DNA from: Mycobacterium nebraskense
Lineage (GTDB): Bacteria > Actinomycetota > Actinomycetes > Mycobacteriales > Mycobacteriaceae
Length of the DNA: 43,321 nucleotides
Direction of reading: 5' to 3'
NCBI RefSeq assembly: GCF_002102255.1
Contig: NZ_LQPH01000112.1
Location: 1 to 43,321 of the forward strand
Shown: piece by piece, positions 1-7,718 of the stretch
Position numbering within the stretch: position 1 is the first letter of the stretch
How the letters are laid out: the number at the start of each line of letters is the position of its first letter
Program-made: the position numbers and the translations under genes
Notes under the pieces: model-generated
Databases searched by the model: none
What the model was told of the DNA's origin: nothing
The model's input: only the letters and a program-made list of their open reading frames with translations

Positions 1-668
1 GCTATCAACGGCTGAAACAACGATGGAACATTCAAAATTATCCCGACTGAACGGTAAATACTAACGATGGGTCCGGAGTGAGCGGATGCTCGGGCAGATC
101 AGCGTCATAAGCTGAGCCATTCCGGATGGGCTGGGAGTACCAGCACCCCTGACGCTACACCCTCACCGGCCGAAAGGCGTGGTCGTGCGTGCGCTGAGGT
201 CGAAGAAGCGTTTGTCGGGCGGCCTTCAACAAGCGGATCGCGGGCGCAGTGAGACGACGCTTCGCAAACGAGCGATGCAAGCAGCTGAGCGATAAACTAG
301 CGATCCGGCGGTGCACTTTGCGGTCACCGCAAAGGATTTGCACGATGGCAAGACCCTTGCGTTCGGTGTTCTCACGTTCGGTGTTCTCAAACGTGTGTGG
401 ATGCCGCCGCCGGCGGGTTGGCGCTGTCGGAGAAAGTCTTCGTCATACCAGCAGCCTTAGCGCGGCGCTCTGTTGGTCCGACGTTTGGCACGAAGCTGAG
501 CCCCACATGGCGAACGCGCACTCCAGCGCCAGCCCTATATCAGTCGGTGCGGATCAGGTCCCGTCACACCTTGCATGGCCACGGCAGCAGATTTCACGCC
601 GAATCTTGACGGGAGTCTTGACCTGAGGTTCGGGTAGACCGCTTTCGATCCCTGAACCGCTGTCTCCA
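1..668. other. Non-coding or decayed stretch before the att repeat
   Basis: No convincing gene is seen. The open frames here (for example 249-626 plus and 155-343 minus) lack a ribosome binding site, have unbalanced composition rich in Arg, Ser and Cys, and match no family I recognise. A perfect 15-bp tandem duplication lies at 360-389. If the 50-bp repeat at 669-718 is the far attachment site of an integrated element, this stretch is the chromosome beyond the element, or an older layer of insertion. Confidence 0.4.
360..389. repeat. 15-bp perfect tandem duplication (two copies)
   Basis: The unit CGTTCGGTGTTCTCA occurs twice head to tail at 360-374 and 375-389 with no mismatch. It lies in sequence with no recognised gene. 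It could be a replication-slippage duplication. Confidence 0.7.
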
Positions 669-718
669 GTGGAGCTAAGGGGATTCGAACCCCTGACCTA
701 CTCGATGCGAACGAGTCG
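669..718. repeat. Putative distal attachment site: copy of the tRNA-Ala 3' portion
   Basis: These 50 bp are identical to 3328-3377, which holds the 3' portion of the intact tRNA-Ala gene (anticodon arm, variable loop, T arm, acceptor strand) plus one flanking base. After 718 the match ends, so this copy is not a tRNA gene. Direct repeats of a tRNA 3' end mark att sites of elements integrated by site-specific recombinases. The tRNA is on the minus strand, so the element would occupy the lower-coordinate side, about 719-3327. Confidence 0.8.
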
Positions 719-1445
719 ACTTGCGCGTTTGTTGCGATTGGCGGCGTTGGTTGTGGCAGTAAGTCGCTGCTCAGCGCGTTGGTGATGTTGGCGGGGTGAC
801 GACGGTTGGCGGGACTACTGCGGACGCCCTGCGGACGCCGCCACTATCTGACAGATTTTCGCGGAGAGGTGGCGGGCGCTGAGCCGTACAAGGCGGCGGT
901 CGAGCATGACATGAGAGGGGATGTCCCCCACCCCTTCGTTGCTGTGAGCTTACTGCGCGGCGCCACGGCCACAACAAGAGCAGCAGCGATGGGATGTGAC
1001 GGCACATCAGCGCCTTGGCGACGATGATTAATTGGGAGGTTGAGCAGCCGAGGTCCATACCCCGCCATCGAAGTCACGGATCGAATTCGGATCATCTGAT
1101 CTGGTTACCACCCCTGCGCTAGCCCGACGATCTCGACAGGCTGTTGCACGACAGGTTCGCTAGGTGGCGGCGGCGCGGCCCTCGGCATCAATACCGCCCG
1201 CACAACCACCACGATCACCGCAATAGGCTCACCGCCGGAAAAAGAGCAACTGACAACGACGTTGCCAGCTGCAGGACTCACCTTCTCGACGGCCGTGTTG
1301 CGTTTTCAAGTCGCTCACCAAGAATGTTGCCGCCGATCCAGGTGTATGCTGCGTTTTGTTTTCAATGCATTCAGACCCACCCCATTTTGAAGGAGTGCGG
1401 GCGGTGGGGTTGTCAGCTACTCCAGCCGTACAAGGACGCGGTCAA
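719..1445. other. Stretch inside the island with no recognised gene
   Basis: The stretch follows the distal att copy. Open frames on both strands (806-1027 plus, 771-1058 minus, 1144-1497 plus) look like chance frames: they lack start signals, overlap one another and are rich in Arg, His and Pro. No tRNA, repeat array or integrase motif is visible. It probably holds decayed mobile-element sequence, which I cannot identify. Confidence 0.4.
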
Positions 1446-2147
1446 ATGTCTCACCCAGGATCTGCAAGATACGCAGTTGGTGGCTTCCCGGCGATGAGCC
1501 TGCCTAACTGGATGTCCACATGGGTAGGCGCGGCGCTGCTCACCGCGGGGTTGGTCGAAGGGCTCGTTCCCTTCTCTACTCGCAACCATATCGTCGAGCA
1601 TGTCGTGGCAGTCTGCCTCGCCATCGTGGGTGGGGTGCTGCTGATCGTTGTGTTGTCCCGGCGGAATCCCGCCCTGCGGGGACAGGTTCTGCTTTCGGTC
1701 GTCTTGCTCAGCGCGGCTGCATCTCTGAGTTTGTACCCGGTGTTGTACGACTACGAGGTGTTCTTCAAAGTAGATGTCTATATATGTGCGGTGTTCTCTG
1801 TGCTGGGACTCGTGTTCGTGCTGCTGCCGTTTCGGGACCGCCGCCGGGCGACTGAGACCATCGCGAAAGGATTCGTGGCGGTTGGGGCAGTGGTTGTCGT
1901 GGCGGCCGTCGTGGAGTCCGTGATACCCCTGGCCATAATGTATGGCCCTGGCTGCCCGCACTTGCTGATCTCGGCGTTGTTCACGCATGCTTGCTCGGAT
2001 TGGTTCGCGATGCCACCTCTTCACTACCTGTTTCTTGACCTCGTGATTCCCGTCGTAGTCGGTGTGGTGCTCGTGTTGGTTGGTGTGCGGACGTTGCGAT
2101 CTGCGGATGGCAAAGTCACACAGCGAGCTGCCAACGCTGCCGAATGA
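1446..2147 (+). CDS. Putative multi-pass membrane protein, island cargo
   Basis: This gene encodes about 233 residues and I do not recognise the family. I chose the ATG at 1446 because AAGGA lies 9 bases upstream; ATG 1494 is an alternative and the open frame extends back to 1356. About six hydrophobic segments are visible: three in the N-terminal half, one around the run VGAVVVVAAVVESVIP, one around the Cys/His-bearing segment CPHLLISALFTHACSDW, and a C-terminal one rich in Val. A short charged tail ends in NAAE. It lies between the two att-like repeats, so it is probably cargo of the integrated element. No catalytic motif is seen. Confidence 0.6.
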   Translation: MSHPGSARYAVGGFPAMSLPNWMSTWVGAALLTAGLVEGLVPFSTRNHIVEHVVAVCLAIVGGVLLIVVLSRRNPALRGQVLLSVVLLSAAASLSLYPVLYDYEVFFKVDVYICAVFSVLGLVFVLLPFRDRRRATETIAKGFVAVGAVVVVAAVVESVIPLAIMYGPGCPHLLISALFTHACSDWFAMPPLHYLFLDLVIPVVVGVVLVLVGVRTLRSADGKVTQRAANAAE

Positions 2148-2254
2148 CGGCGGCACGAGGCTGTGAATTCGCTGCCGCTACTCATGAAATTGATGCACGA
2201 GACTGCGGCGCGGGCTGAGCTTTCGATCAGGTCGGGCACTTAATTCCATCGGCC

Positions 2255-2548
2255 GTCCAACGTCTGGGCCTAACCAGCATCGACCAGATCGTGTTGTCGT
2301 TGAGTGCCAAAGGTTTAACCACCGGCGAGATCGCCGCGAACTTCGCCGATATCTACGGTGCCACGATCAGCTAGGACACTGTCAGCCGCATCACCGACAA
2401 GGTGATCGCCGTAATGACCGATGGTGCCACCGGTCGCTGGAGCCGTGTTTCCGGCGGCTTCATCGACGTGATTCATGTCAAGATCTGCGACGGCCTGGTC
2501 GCCAACCGTCTCACTTATGTGGAGATGGGAGTCACGGTCGGTGGCGAG
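2255..2548 (+). pseudogene. IS256/mutator-family transposase remnant
   Basis: One reading frame encodes an internal piece of a mutator-type transposase: a segment with QIVLSLSAKGLTTGEIAA, then an in-frame stop at 2372-2374 (TAG after ATIS), then DTVSRITDKVI and FIDVIHVKICDGLVANR. The last run contains the first Asp of the family's DDE triad. Full-length relatives are about 400 residues; here the N-terminal quarter and the C-terminal half or more are missing and there is no start codon. No terminal inverted repeats were found. It is dead sequence showing an older insertion inside the island. Confidence 0.8.
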
Positions 2549-2669
2549 GCTCTCCGAGGCGGTCAACGCGGTGTGCGGCCGCGAGTTCACCGACAAATAG
2601 CGGCGCCTAGCTTTCGGCGACCATCCGGCTGTAGGAGAACACCAGGCGCAAATTCGTGCCGAGTGTGAA

Positions 2670-2885
2670 CTAACAGTTGGCTCTGTGAATACACCCGCTG
2701 GGCGGGTCTCCATGAGAGGCTGCAGATAGGGACACAGGCATCACGCTCGACGAAGGGGCTGTCGTCGTTGCAGTCGTGCCGGTTGGCAACTTACTGCCGC
2801 CACCGCCGTATCCGACCGCTACGAAAAGTATCGCCGCACCTCCGAACAGCGCGATCGCCGTCTTAGCTTCTGATTTCATTCTCAT
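2670..2885 (-). CDS. Small exported protein, degraded lipoprotein-like
   Basis: The frame gives 71 residues from the ATG at 2885, chosen because AAAAGGA lies just upstream on the minus strand. The N-terminus has Arg and Lys residues followed by a hydrophobic run (IALFGGAAILFVAVG), then a Gly-rich and Thr/Ser/Pro-rich segment (GGGGSK, TTATTTAPSSS), as in small mycobacterial lipoproteins. Where a lipobox cysteine is expected the sequence reads VGYGGG, so lipidation is unlikely. The C-terminal part looks unlike a folded domain and may be a frameshifted or truncated remnant. Function is unknown and it may be a pseudogene. Confidence 0.4.
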   Translation of the reverse strand: MRMKSEAKTAIALFGGAAILFVAVGYGGGGSKLPTGTTATTTAPSSSVMPVSLSAASHGDPPSGCIHRANC

Positions 2886-3214
2886 GTCGAGTCCTTTTCG
2901 TGCCGTACCCGCAGTGTTGCACGCCAATACCTATGCTGGGTCGGGCCTTAAGCCCTCACATGCAGGGCAATAGGTCGGCGCTGCTGCTCTGTCGGTTGTG
3001 GCAACCGTGCCCGTCGGGACCCAGCCCGCCGGTATCAGTTACTCCCCCCGCCCGCCAGCATCGACTGGTGCCGAGACGACGCAATTGAATATCCCAACGC
3101 CAACCCCGAGCGGGTAGTCTCCTCGACAGTCGGCCGCCTGACGTCCTCAAGATGGACCACACCCACCAACGGCGAAACACCGTTGCCTTCGGCGTCGGAC
3201 CGCGCTGCTGCCCG

Positions 3215-3298
3215 TCACTTCTCGGCAAGGACGCGGTACACCGTGGCACGACTCACGGCGATCCAGATTGCTGCGGACGGCTTCCGAAGGCTAATCCA
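3215..3298 (-). pseudogene. C-terminal remnant of a serine recombinase (resolvase)
   Basis: The minus-strand frame ending at the TGA at 3215-3217 encodes RKPSAAI followed by IAVSRATVYRVLAEK and stop. This is the typical C-terminal helix-turn-helix of Tn3-type resolvases and DNA invertases (consensus like LGVSRATVYR). The catalytic domain is missing and no upstream open frame continues. It lies about 30 bp from the 3' end of the tRNA-Ala gene, where the recombinase of an integrated element often sits. It is evidence that the region was mobile, but it is not functional. Confidence 0.7.
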
Positions 3299-3327
3299 AG
3301 GCGCATGCCCTGACCTGCTCAAACCTT

Positions 3328-3377
3328 GTGGAGCTAAGGGGATTCGAACCCCTGACCTACTCGATGCGAACGAGTCG
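3328..3377. repeat. Proximal attachment site within tRNA-Ala
   Basis: These 50 bp match 669-718 exactly, in direct orientation. The match covers the tRNA 3' portion through the anticodon arm and ends just before the D arm. With the distal copy it bounds about 2.6 kb of accessory DNA. Confidence 0.8.
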
Positions 3378-3401
3378 CGCTACCAACTGCGCCATAGCCC
3401 C
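3329..3401 (-). tRNA. tRNA-Ala (anticodon CGC)
   Basis: The 73-nt minus-strand sequence folds as a full cloverleaf. The acceptor strand GGGGCTA pairs with TAGCTCC (one G-U), the D stem is GCGC/GCGC, the anticodon stem ACTCG/CGAGT encloses loop TTCGCAT, and the T stem AGGGG/CCCCT encloses TTCGAAT. The discriminator is A and CCA is not encoded. Anticodon CGC reads Ala codon GCG, which is common in GC-rich genes. The 3' 49 nt are duplicated at 670-718, so the gene is a likely integration site and was rebuilt intact by the element. Confidence 0.96.
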
Positions 3402-3451
3402 TGATCGCTAGCAGGCTACCAGCCGCAGGCCGAACCGCCGAACGGCCAGCC

Positions 3452-4489
3452 CTACTCGCCGACGGCCCGCGGCAACTCCCTCGGCCAGCCGTAGTTCCGC
3501 ATCGGCATCGCGTAGTCCAGGTGCTCGAAGATCGGGTCCTCGTCGTCGATCTCCAAGACCACCGCGCCCGGGCGCCGCAGCCGCGAGGGGACCAAGTCGT
3601 AATCGCGGTCATAGGCGTTCTCCACGCCCATTCGCGCCCGCGCCATCCGCTGCATCCGGCGGCGACGCACCTTCTCCTCGATGCGGGTCTGGCGCCGCAG
3701 ATAAGCCAGGTACAGCAGCGTCACGGCGGTGGCGGAGCCGCACGCCCACCAGGCGCTCGGCGAAATCTTGAACGCGGCAGTGGCCGAGCCGACGAGGACG
3801 ACGGCCATCACCATCAGCACGCGCTTGCGGAATTTGTACTTTCGGGCGCTGACCGCGGCGGCGGTCTTCGCGTCGAATCGGCGGCGCCGCGAGGCGTTCC
3901 GTGGCGCCGGCGCCGGCATTTCCTCGTCGTCGTCGTCGGTTTCGGCTTCCGGCTCCAGACCCGAAGAGTCCTCGACGTATTCGTAGTCGTCGTCTTCGCC
4001 CCCGCCGTGGGCGACCACGTCGGTGTCGGAATCCTCGTCGTCCTCGTCAGCTTCGTCCTCGACTGCCTCGGCGACGCCTGCCGGGAGCGCCTGCGAGTCC
4101 TCGACGACGTCGACATCGAGGTAGTCGGGCTCGATGCGCTCCGGCGCCGCGACCTTCATGACTACCGGACGCAGCTGGCGCAGCTCGTCGGTGTCGTGGT
4201 CGTCGCCGGCTTCTTCGCCCTCATCCTCGGCAAGGTCCCGCTCCTCGTCGAGCTCGCTGTCGGCCGACTCTTCCGGCGGCTTCCAGTCGGGATCGCTGCG
4301 GTGACCGGCGGCCGGACCGCTGCGCTTGATCAGGCGGGAATTCGCGCCACCGTTGAGGACCCGGGTCGCCAGGGCCACGTCGCTGGTGCGCCGCACTGCG
4401 TCGCGTTTGCTGACGAGCATCGGCACCAAGACGAACAGCCATAGCACTACGAGCGAGATCCACAACAGTGACTGCGGAATGCTTGGCAT
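3452..4489 (-). CDS. Three-TM membrane protein of the Rv0996 / GlpR / SepX family
   Basis: The 345-residue protein has one N-terminal transmembrane segment (about 6-26), a long acidic, disordered cytosolic stretch (about 75-195, many Asp and Glu), a basic patch, two closely spaced transmembrane segments (about 224-240 and 247-264), a Lys/Arg-rich stretch, and a conserved tail with EIDDEDPIFEHLDYAMP. This layout is that of Rv0996. Its corynebacterial relative GlpR is reported as the membrane receptor for the gephyrin-like protein Glp in septum and polar growth, and Streptomyces SepX is a division protein. The Glp-type gene lies two genes upstream on the same strand, which supports a working pair. 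The function in this organism is inferred. Confidence 0.8.
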   Translation of the reverse strand: MPSIPQSLLWISLVVLWLFVLVPMLVSKRDAVRRTSDVALATRVLNGGANSRLIKRSGPAAGHRSDPDWKPPEESADSELDEERDLAEDEGEEAGDDHDTDELRQLRPVVMKVAAPERIEPDYLDVDVVEDSQALPAGVAEAVEDEADEDDEDSDTDVVAHGGGEDDDYEYVEDSSGLEPEAETDDDDEEMPAPAPRNASRRRRFDAKTAAAVSARKYKFRKRVLMVMAVVLVGSATAAFKISPSAWWACGSATAVTLLYLAYLRRQTRIEEKVRRRRMQRMARARMGVENAYDRDYDLVPSRLRRPGAVVLEIDDEDPIFEHLDYAMPMRNYGWPRELPRAVGE

Positions 4490-4566
4490 GACGACCTGCT
4501 CTCTTCGGTTCCGATCCCCGCGAGGCCCACCGGTGGCCAGCGCGGCCGGGTCTTAGTGACCAGGAC

Positions 4567-4584
4567 AATTACACACCTGTAATT
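4567..4584. promoter_or_regulatory. Palindrome upstream of the GlpR-like gene
   Basis: AATTACA-CACC-TGTAATT is a perfect inverted repeat with 7-bp arms, 78-95 bp upstream of the membrane protein start and in an AT-rich patch that stands out from its surroundings. It could be a repressor operator or part of a promoter. I do not recognise the regulator. Confidence 0.5.
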
Positions 4585-4675
4585 TCCCTCCCACAAGCAC
4601 CACGAGTCACTCGTGTCGCGGTAGCCACACAGCGGCCAAGCTGCTAGGGCCCAGGAAGCTAGATGCGCGGCGCGG

Positions 4676-5350
4676 TCAGGCCCAGCTGGCGTGCCCGCCC
4701 CGGACCAGGGTCGATGCCACCGATCCGGACACCTCTTCGGCGGTGATCGCCATCAACAGGTGGTCCCGCCACGCCTTGTCCACCTCGAGGTAGCGCTGCA
4801 ACAACCCCTCTTGGCGGAAGCCCACTTTTGCCAATACGGCCCGGCTGGCGGCGTTCTCGGGCCGCACGGTGGCCTCCACGCGGTGCAGCATCACCGGGCC
4901 GAAGCAGTGGTCCAGGCCCAGCGCCAACGCCGCCGTGGCCACCCCGCCGCCGGTCGCCTCCTGCGGCACCCAATAGCCGATCCACGCCGACCGCAACGCC
5001 CCGTGGGTGACGTTGCCGATGGTCAGCTGGCCGCAGAACTGCCCGTCGAGCTCGATGACGTAGGGCAGCATGCGGCCGGCGCGGGCCTCCGCGCGCAGGC
5101 CGGAGCACAGCGCCGGCCACGCGGCGACCGTGTGCCGGCTCGTCCAATCGCCCTCCGCGCTGGGCTCCCACGGCTCGAGGTGCGCACGGTCGGCCAATCG
5201 GATGCGGCTCCACTGGGCACCGTCGCGCATCCGCACCGCCCGCAACCGGACAACTCCCGCCGGAACCCGCAGCGGCCCGACGTCCAGCGGCCATCCCGGA
5301 TGACGGGCATTGGTGCGCAGGCGGTTGACGAGCGCGTTTAGTTGTCGCAC
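4676..5350 (-). CDS. rimJ: RimJ-like GNAT N-acetyltransferase
   Basis: The 224-residue protein is a GNAT-fold acetyltransferase of the RimJ/RimL type, which transfers acetyl from acetyl-CoA to a protein N-terminus or small amine. The acetyl-CoA binding loop appears as QEATGGGVA (about 130-138), before a helix and the motif NAASRAVLAKVGF (about 166-178) typical of RimJ/RimL. The start is GTG at 5350; its first base is the last base of the upstream stop codon (TAGTG), so the gene is translationally coupled to the gephyrin-like gene. It corresponds to Rv0995. The substrate is unknown; linkage to the Glp and GlpR-like genes suggests, without proof, an envelope or division target. Confidence 0.85.
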   Translation of the reverse strand: MRQLNALVNRLRTNARHPGWPLDVGPLRVPAGVVRLRAVRMRDGAQWSRIRLADRAHLEPWEPSAEGDWTSRHTVAAWPALCSGLRAEARAGRMLPYVIELDGQFCGQLTIGNVTHGALRSAWIGYWVPQEATGGGVATAALALGLDHCFGPVMLHRVEATVRPENAASRAVLAKVGFRQEGLLQRYLEVDKAWRDHLLMAITAEEVSGSVASTLVRGGHASWA

Positions 5351-6642
5351 TATCCGCGCTGAGCCAAGAAGGCGACGTCGACGATCTCGCCGGTGCGTAT
5401 TTGTTCGGCGCCGCTGGGCACCACCACGAGGCAGTTCGCTTCGGCAAGCGTGGCCAGCAGGTGCGAGGACGCGCCGGGGGCTCCGCCCAGCGCCTGCACC
5501 AGATATTCACCGGTCTCCTGGTCGCGCATCAGCTGGCCGCGTAGGTAACCCTTGCGCCCGGCGACCGACGTGATCGGCGACAGCGTGCGCGCTTGCACGA
5601 TCCGGCGCATCGGCTGCCGCTTGCCCAGCGAGAGGCGGATCAGCGGCCGCACCATCACCTCGAAGACCACCAGGGCGCTGACCGGGTTCGCGGGCAGCAG
5701 GAACGTCGGGACGCCGTCGCGGCCCAGCTGCCCGAATCCCTGGACGGACCCGGGATGCATCCCGACGCGGACGACCTCCATCTCCCCCAGATCGGAAAGG
5801 ACCGACCGCACCGCCTCGGCCGCGGCGCCCCCGACGCCGCCGGCGATCACCACCACCTCGGCCCGGTTGATCTGGCCCTCGACGGTTTCGCGGAATTCTC
5901 TCGGGTTGCTGCTGACGATGCCGATGCGGTTGACCTCCGCGCCGGCATCCCGGGCCGCCGCGGCCAACGCGTAGGAGTTGACGTCATACACCTGGCCGTT
6001 GCCCGGGGTGCGTGAGATGTCGACCAGCTCGCCCCCGACGGCCATCACCGTCACCCGGGGCCGCGGATGCACCAGCACCCGTTCGCGGCCGACCGCCGCC
6101 AGTAGGCCGACCTGCGCCGCGCCGATGACCGTGCCGGCCCGCACCGCGACGTCACCGGGCTGCACATCGTCCCCGGTGCGGCGCACATACGCGCCCGACG
6201 GCGCTCCCCGCAAGATCCGCACCCGGGTGCTCCCGCCATCGGTCCAGCGCAGCGGGATGACGGCGTCGGCCAGCGTGGGTAGCGGGGCTCCCGTGTGCAC
6301 GCGGGCAGCCTGCCGGGGTTGCAGGCGGCTGGGCGTGCGCGCACCGGCCTCGACGGTCCCCATCACGGGCAGGACCAGGCCCTCGCGCCGGTCTTCGTCA
6401 AGCTCCGCGTCGCCGGGTGGCTCACCCAGGCTGTCGACGCCCACCTCGCCGACGCCCAGCACGTCGACGCTACGCACCGCGTAACCGTCGATCGCGGCCT
6501 GATCGAAACCGGGCATGGGCCGCTCGGTGACTACTTCCTCGGCACACATCAATCCCTGCGCCTCGGCAATGGCCACCCGGATGGGCCGCGGAGCCACCGC
6601 GGCTGCCGTTATCCGGGCCTGCTGCTCCTCAACAGAACGCAC
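5350..6642 (-). CDS. moeA1: Gephyrin/MoeA-like protein (Glp type)
   Basis: The 430-residue protein has the full MoeA layout: N-terminal domains with PMPGFDQAAIDGYA (about 42-55), a central MPT-binding domain, and a C-terminal domain IV. Canonical MoeA inserts molybdenum into molybdopterin, but key motifs deviate here. The usual TGDEL reads AVGGEL (about 201-206), the usual GGVSVGxxD reads GGVGGAAAE (about 268-276) so its Asp is missing, and PGNP reads PANP. The corynebacterial homologue Glp binds FtsZ and a membrane receptor of the family encoded at 3452-4489. I infer a cytoskeletal adaptor role rather than cofactor synthesis. The start is GTG. The gene follows galU by 88 bp and overlaps the acetyltransferase gene by 1 bp. 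Confidence 0.85.
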   Translation of the reverse strand: MRSVEEQQARITAAAVAPRPIRVAIAEAQGLMCAEEVVTERPMPGFDQAAIDGYAVRSVDVLGVGEVGVDSLGEPPGDAELDEDRREGLVLPVMGTVEAGARTPSRLQPRQAARVHTGAPLPTLADAVIPLRWTDGGSTRVRILRGAPSGAYVRRTGDDVQPGDVAVRAGTVIGAAQVGLLAAVGRERVLVHPRPRVTVMAVGGELVDISRTPGNGQVYDVNSYALAAAARDAGAEVNRIGIVSSNPREFRETVEGQINRAEVVVIAGGVGGAAAEAVRSVLSDLGEMEVVRVGMHPGSVQGFGQLGRDGVPTFLLPANPVSALVVFEVMVRPLIRLSLGKRQPMRRIVQARTLSPITSVAGRKGYLRGQLMRDQETGEYLVQALGGAPGASSHLLATLAEANCLVVVPSGAEQIRTGEIVDVAFLAQRG

Positions 6643-6730
6643 AGCGCGCCTCTCTGCCCTCTAATGCCATGACGGGCTCTGCCCTCCATGCCCTGACGGG
6701 CGCCGTCTTGGGCCGGGCGTTATCGGCCGG

Positions 6731-7642
6731 CTACTTCTCGGCCAGGCCTAACCGCGCCACCAACCATCGCCGCAAATCCGGGCCGTAGTCGTCACGATCC
6801 AATGCAAAGTCAACCGCAGCCTTGAGGTAGCCGCCGGGATTTCCCAAGTCGTGTCGAGATCCGCGATGCACGACGACATGCACGGGGTGGCCCTCGGAAA
6901 TGAGCAACGCGATCGCGTCGGTGAGCTGCAGTTCGCCACCCACCCCGCGGTCGACGCGGCGCAACGCGTCGAAGACGGCGCGGTCGAGCACGTAGCGGCC
7001 TGCCGCGGCAAACAGCGAAGGGGCGTCTTCGCGCTTGGGCTTCTCGACCATGCCGTTGACCTTCAGCACGTCAGGGTTGTCGTCCCCGGGTGCCGGCTCG
7101 ACATCGAAAACCCCGTAGGCGCTGATCTCTTCGGGCGCAACCTCGATGGCGCACAACACCGTGCCGCCGTACTGCGCCCGCACCTTCGCCATCGTCTCCA
7201 GGACGCCGGTCGGCAACACCAGGTCGTCGGGCAACAGCACCATCACGGCGTCATCGTCGGGCGTCAGCGTGGGCTCCACGCAACTGATGGCGTGTCCCAG
7301 TCCGAGCGGCTCGGCCTGCACGACGGACTCGACCTTGATCAGTTGCGGCGCGCGCCGCACCTTGTCGAGCATCGCCTTCTTGCCGCGGGCCTCCAGCGTG
7401 CCCTCGAGGACCAGGTCCTCGACGAAATGCGCGACGACGCCGTCCTTGCCCTCGGAGGTGATGATCACCAGGCGGTCGGCTCCGGCCTCAGCGGCCTCGG
7501 CGGCTACCAGCTCGATGCCGGGGGTATCGACGACCGGCAGTAGCTCCTTGGGCACCGTTTTCGTCGCGGGCAGGAAGCGGGTACCAAGACCGGCAGCGGG
7601 CACGATCGCCGTGTGTGGGACCACCACTTTTGGGCTTGACAT
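6731..7642 (-). CDS. galU: UTP-glucose-1-phosphate uridylyltransferase
   Basis: The 303-residue protein makes UDP-glucose from UTP and glucose-1-phosphate, feeding trehalose, glucan and cell-wall polysaccharide synthesis in the cytosol. The nucleotide-binding signature PAAGLGTRFLPATK is near residues 15-28, followed by KELLPVVDTPGIE. PLGLGHAI and the substrate-binding FDVEPAP and NGMVEKPK segments follow, and the C-terminal LGNPGGYLKA motif is present. Length and sequence agree with Rv0993. The ATG at 7642 opens a minus-strand cluster of galU, the Glp-type gene, rimJ and the GlpR-like gene, diverging from the cyclo-ligase gene across a 76-bp promoter region. Confidence 0.95.
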   Translation of the reverse strand: MSSPKVVVPHTAIVPAAGLGTRFLPATKTVPKELLPVVDTPGIELVAAEAAEAGADRLVIITSEGKDGVVAHFVEDLVLEGTLEARGKKAMLDKVRRAPQLIKVESVVQAEPLGLGHAISCVEPTLTPDDDAVMVLLPDDLVLPTGVLETMAKVRAQYGGTVLCAIEVAPEEISAYGVFDVEPAPGDDNPDVLKVNGMVEKPKREDAPSLFAAAGRYVLDRAVFDALRRVDRGVGGELQLTDAIALLISEGHPVHVVVHRGSRHDLGNPGGYLKAAVDFALDRDDYGPDLRRWLVARLGLAEK

Positions 7643-7718
7643 TGTTCACACGATAACCCGAACGCGGTTTGCCGAGTCGATGTGGCGCGGGCAAAGACCT
7701 GGCTGTCATGGTTGAGGC

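Noticed and set aside
669..718. Second tRNA gene
   Set aside because: It holds only the 3' portion; after 718 the D arm and 5' acceptor strand are missing, so no cloverleaf can form.
2956..3249. 97-residue minus-strand protein
   Set aside because: It is Arg/Trp/Gly rich and out of frame with the recombinase tail visible in the same stretch; no start signal.
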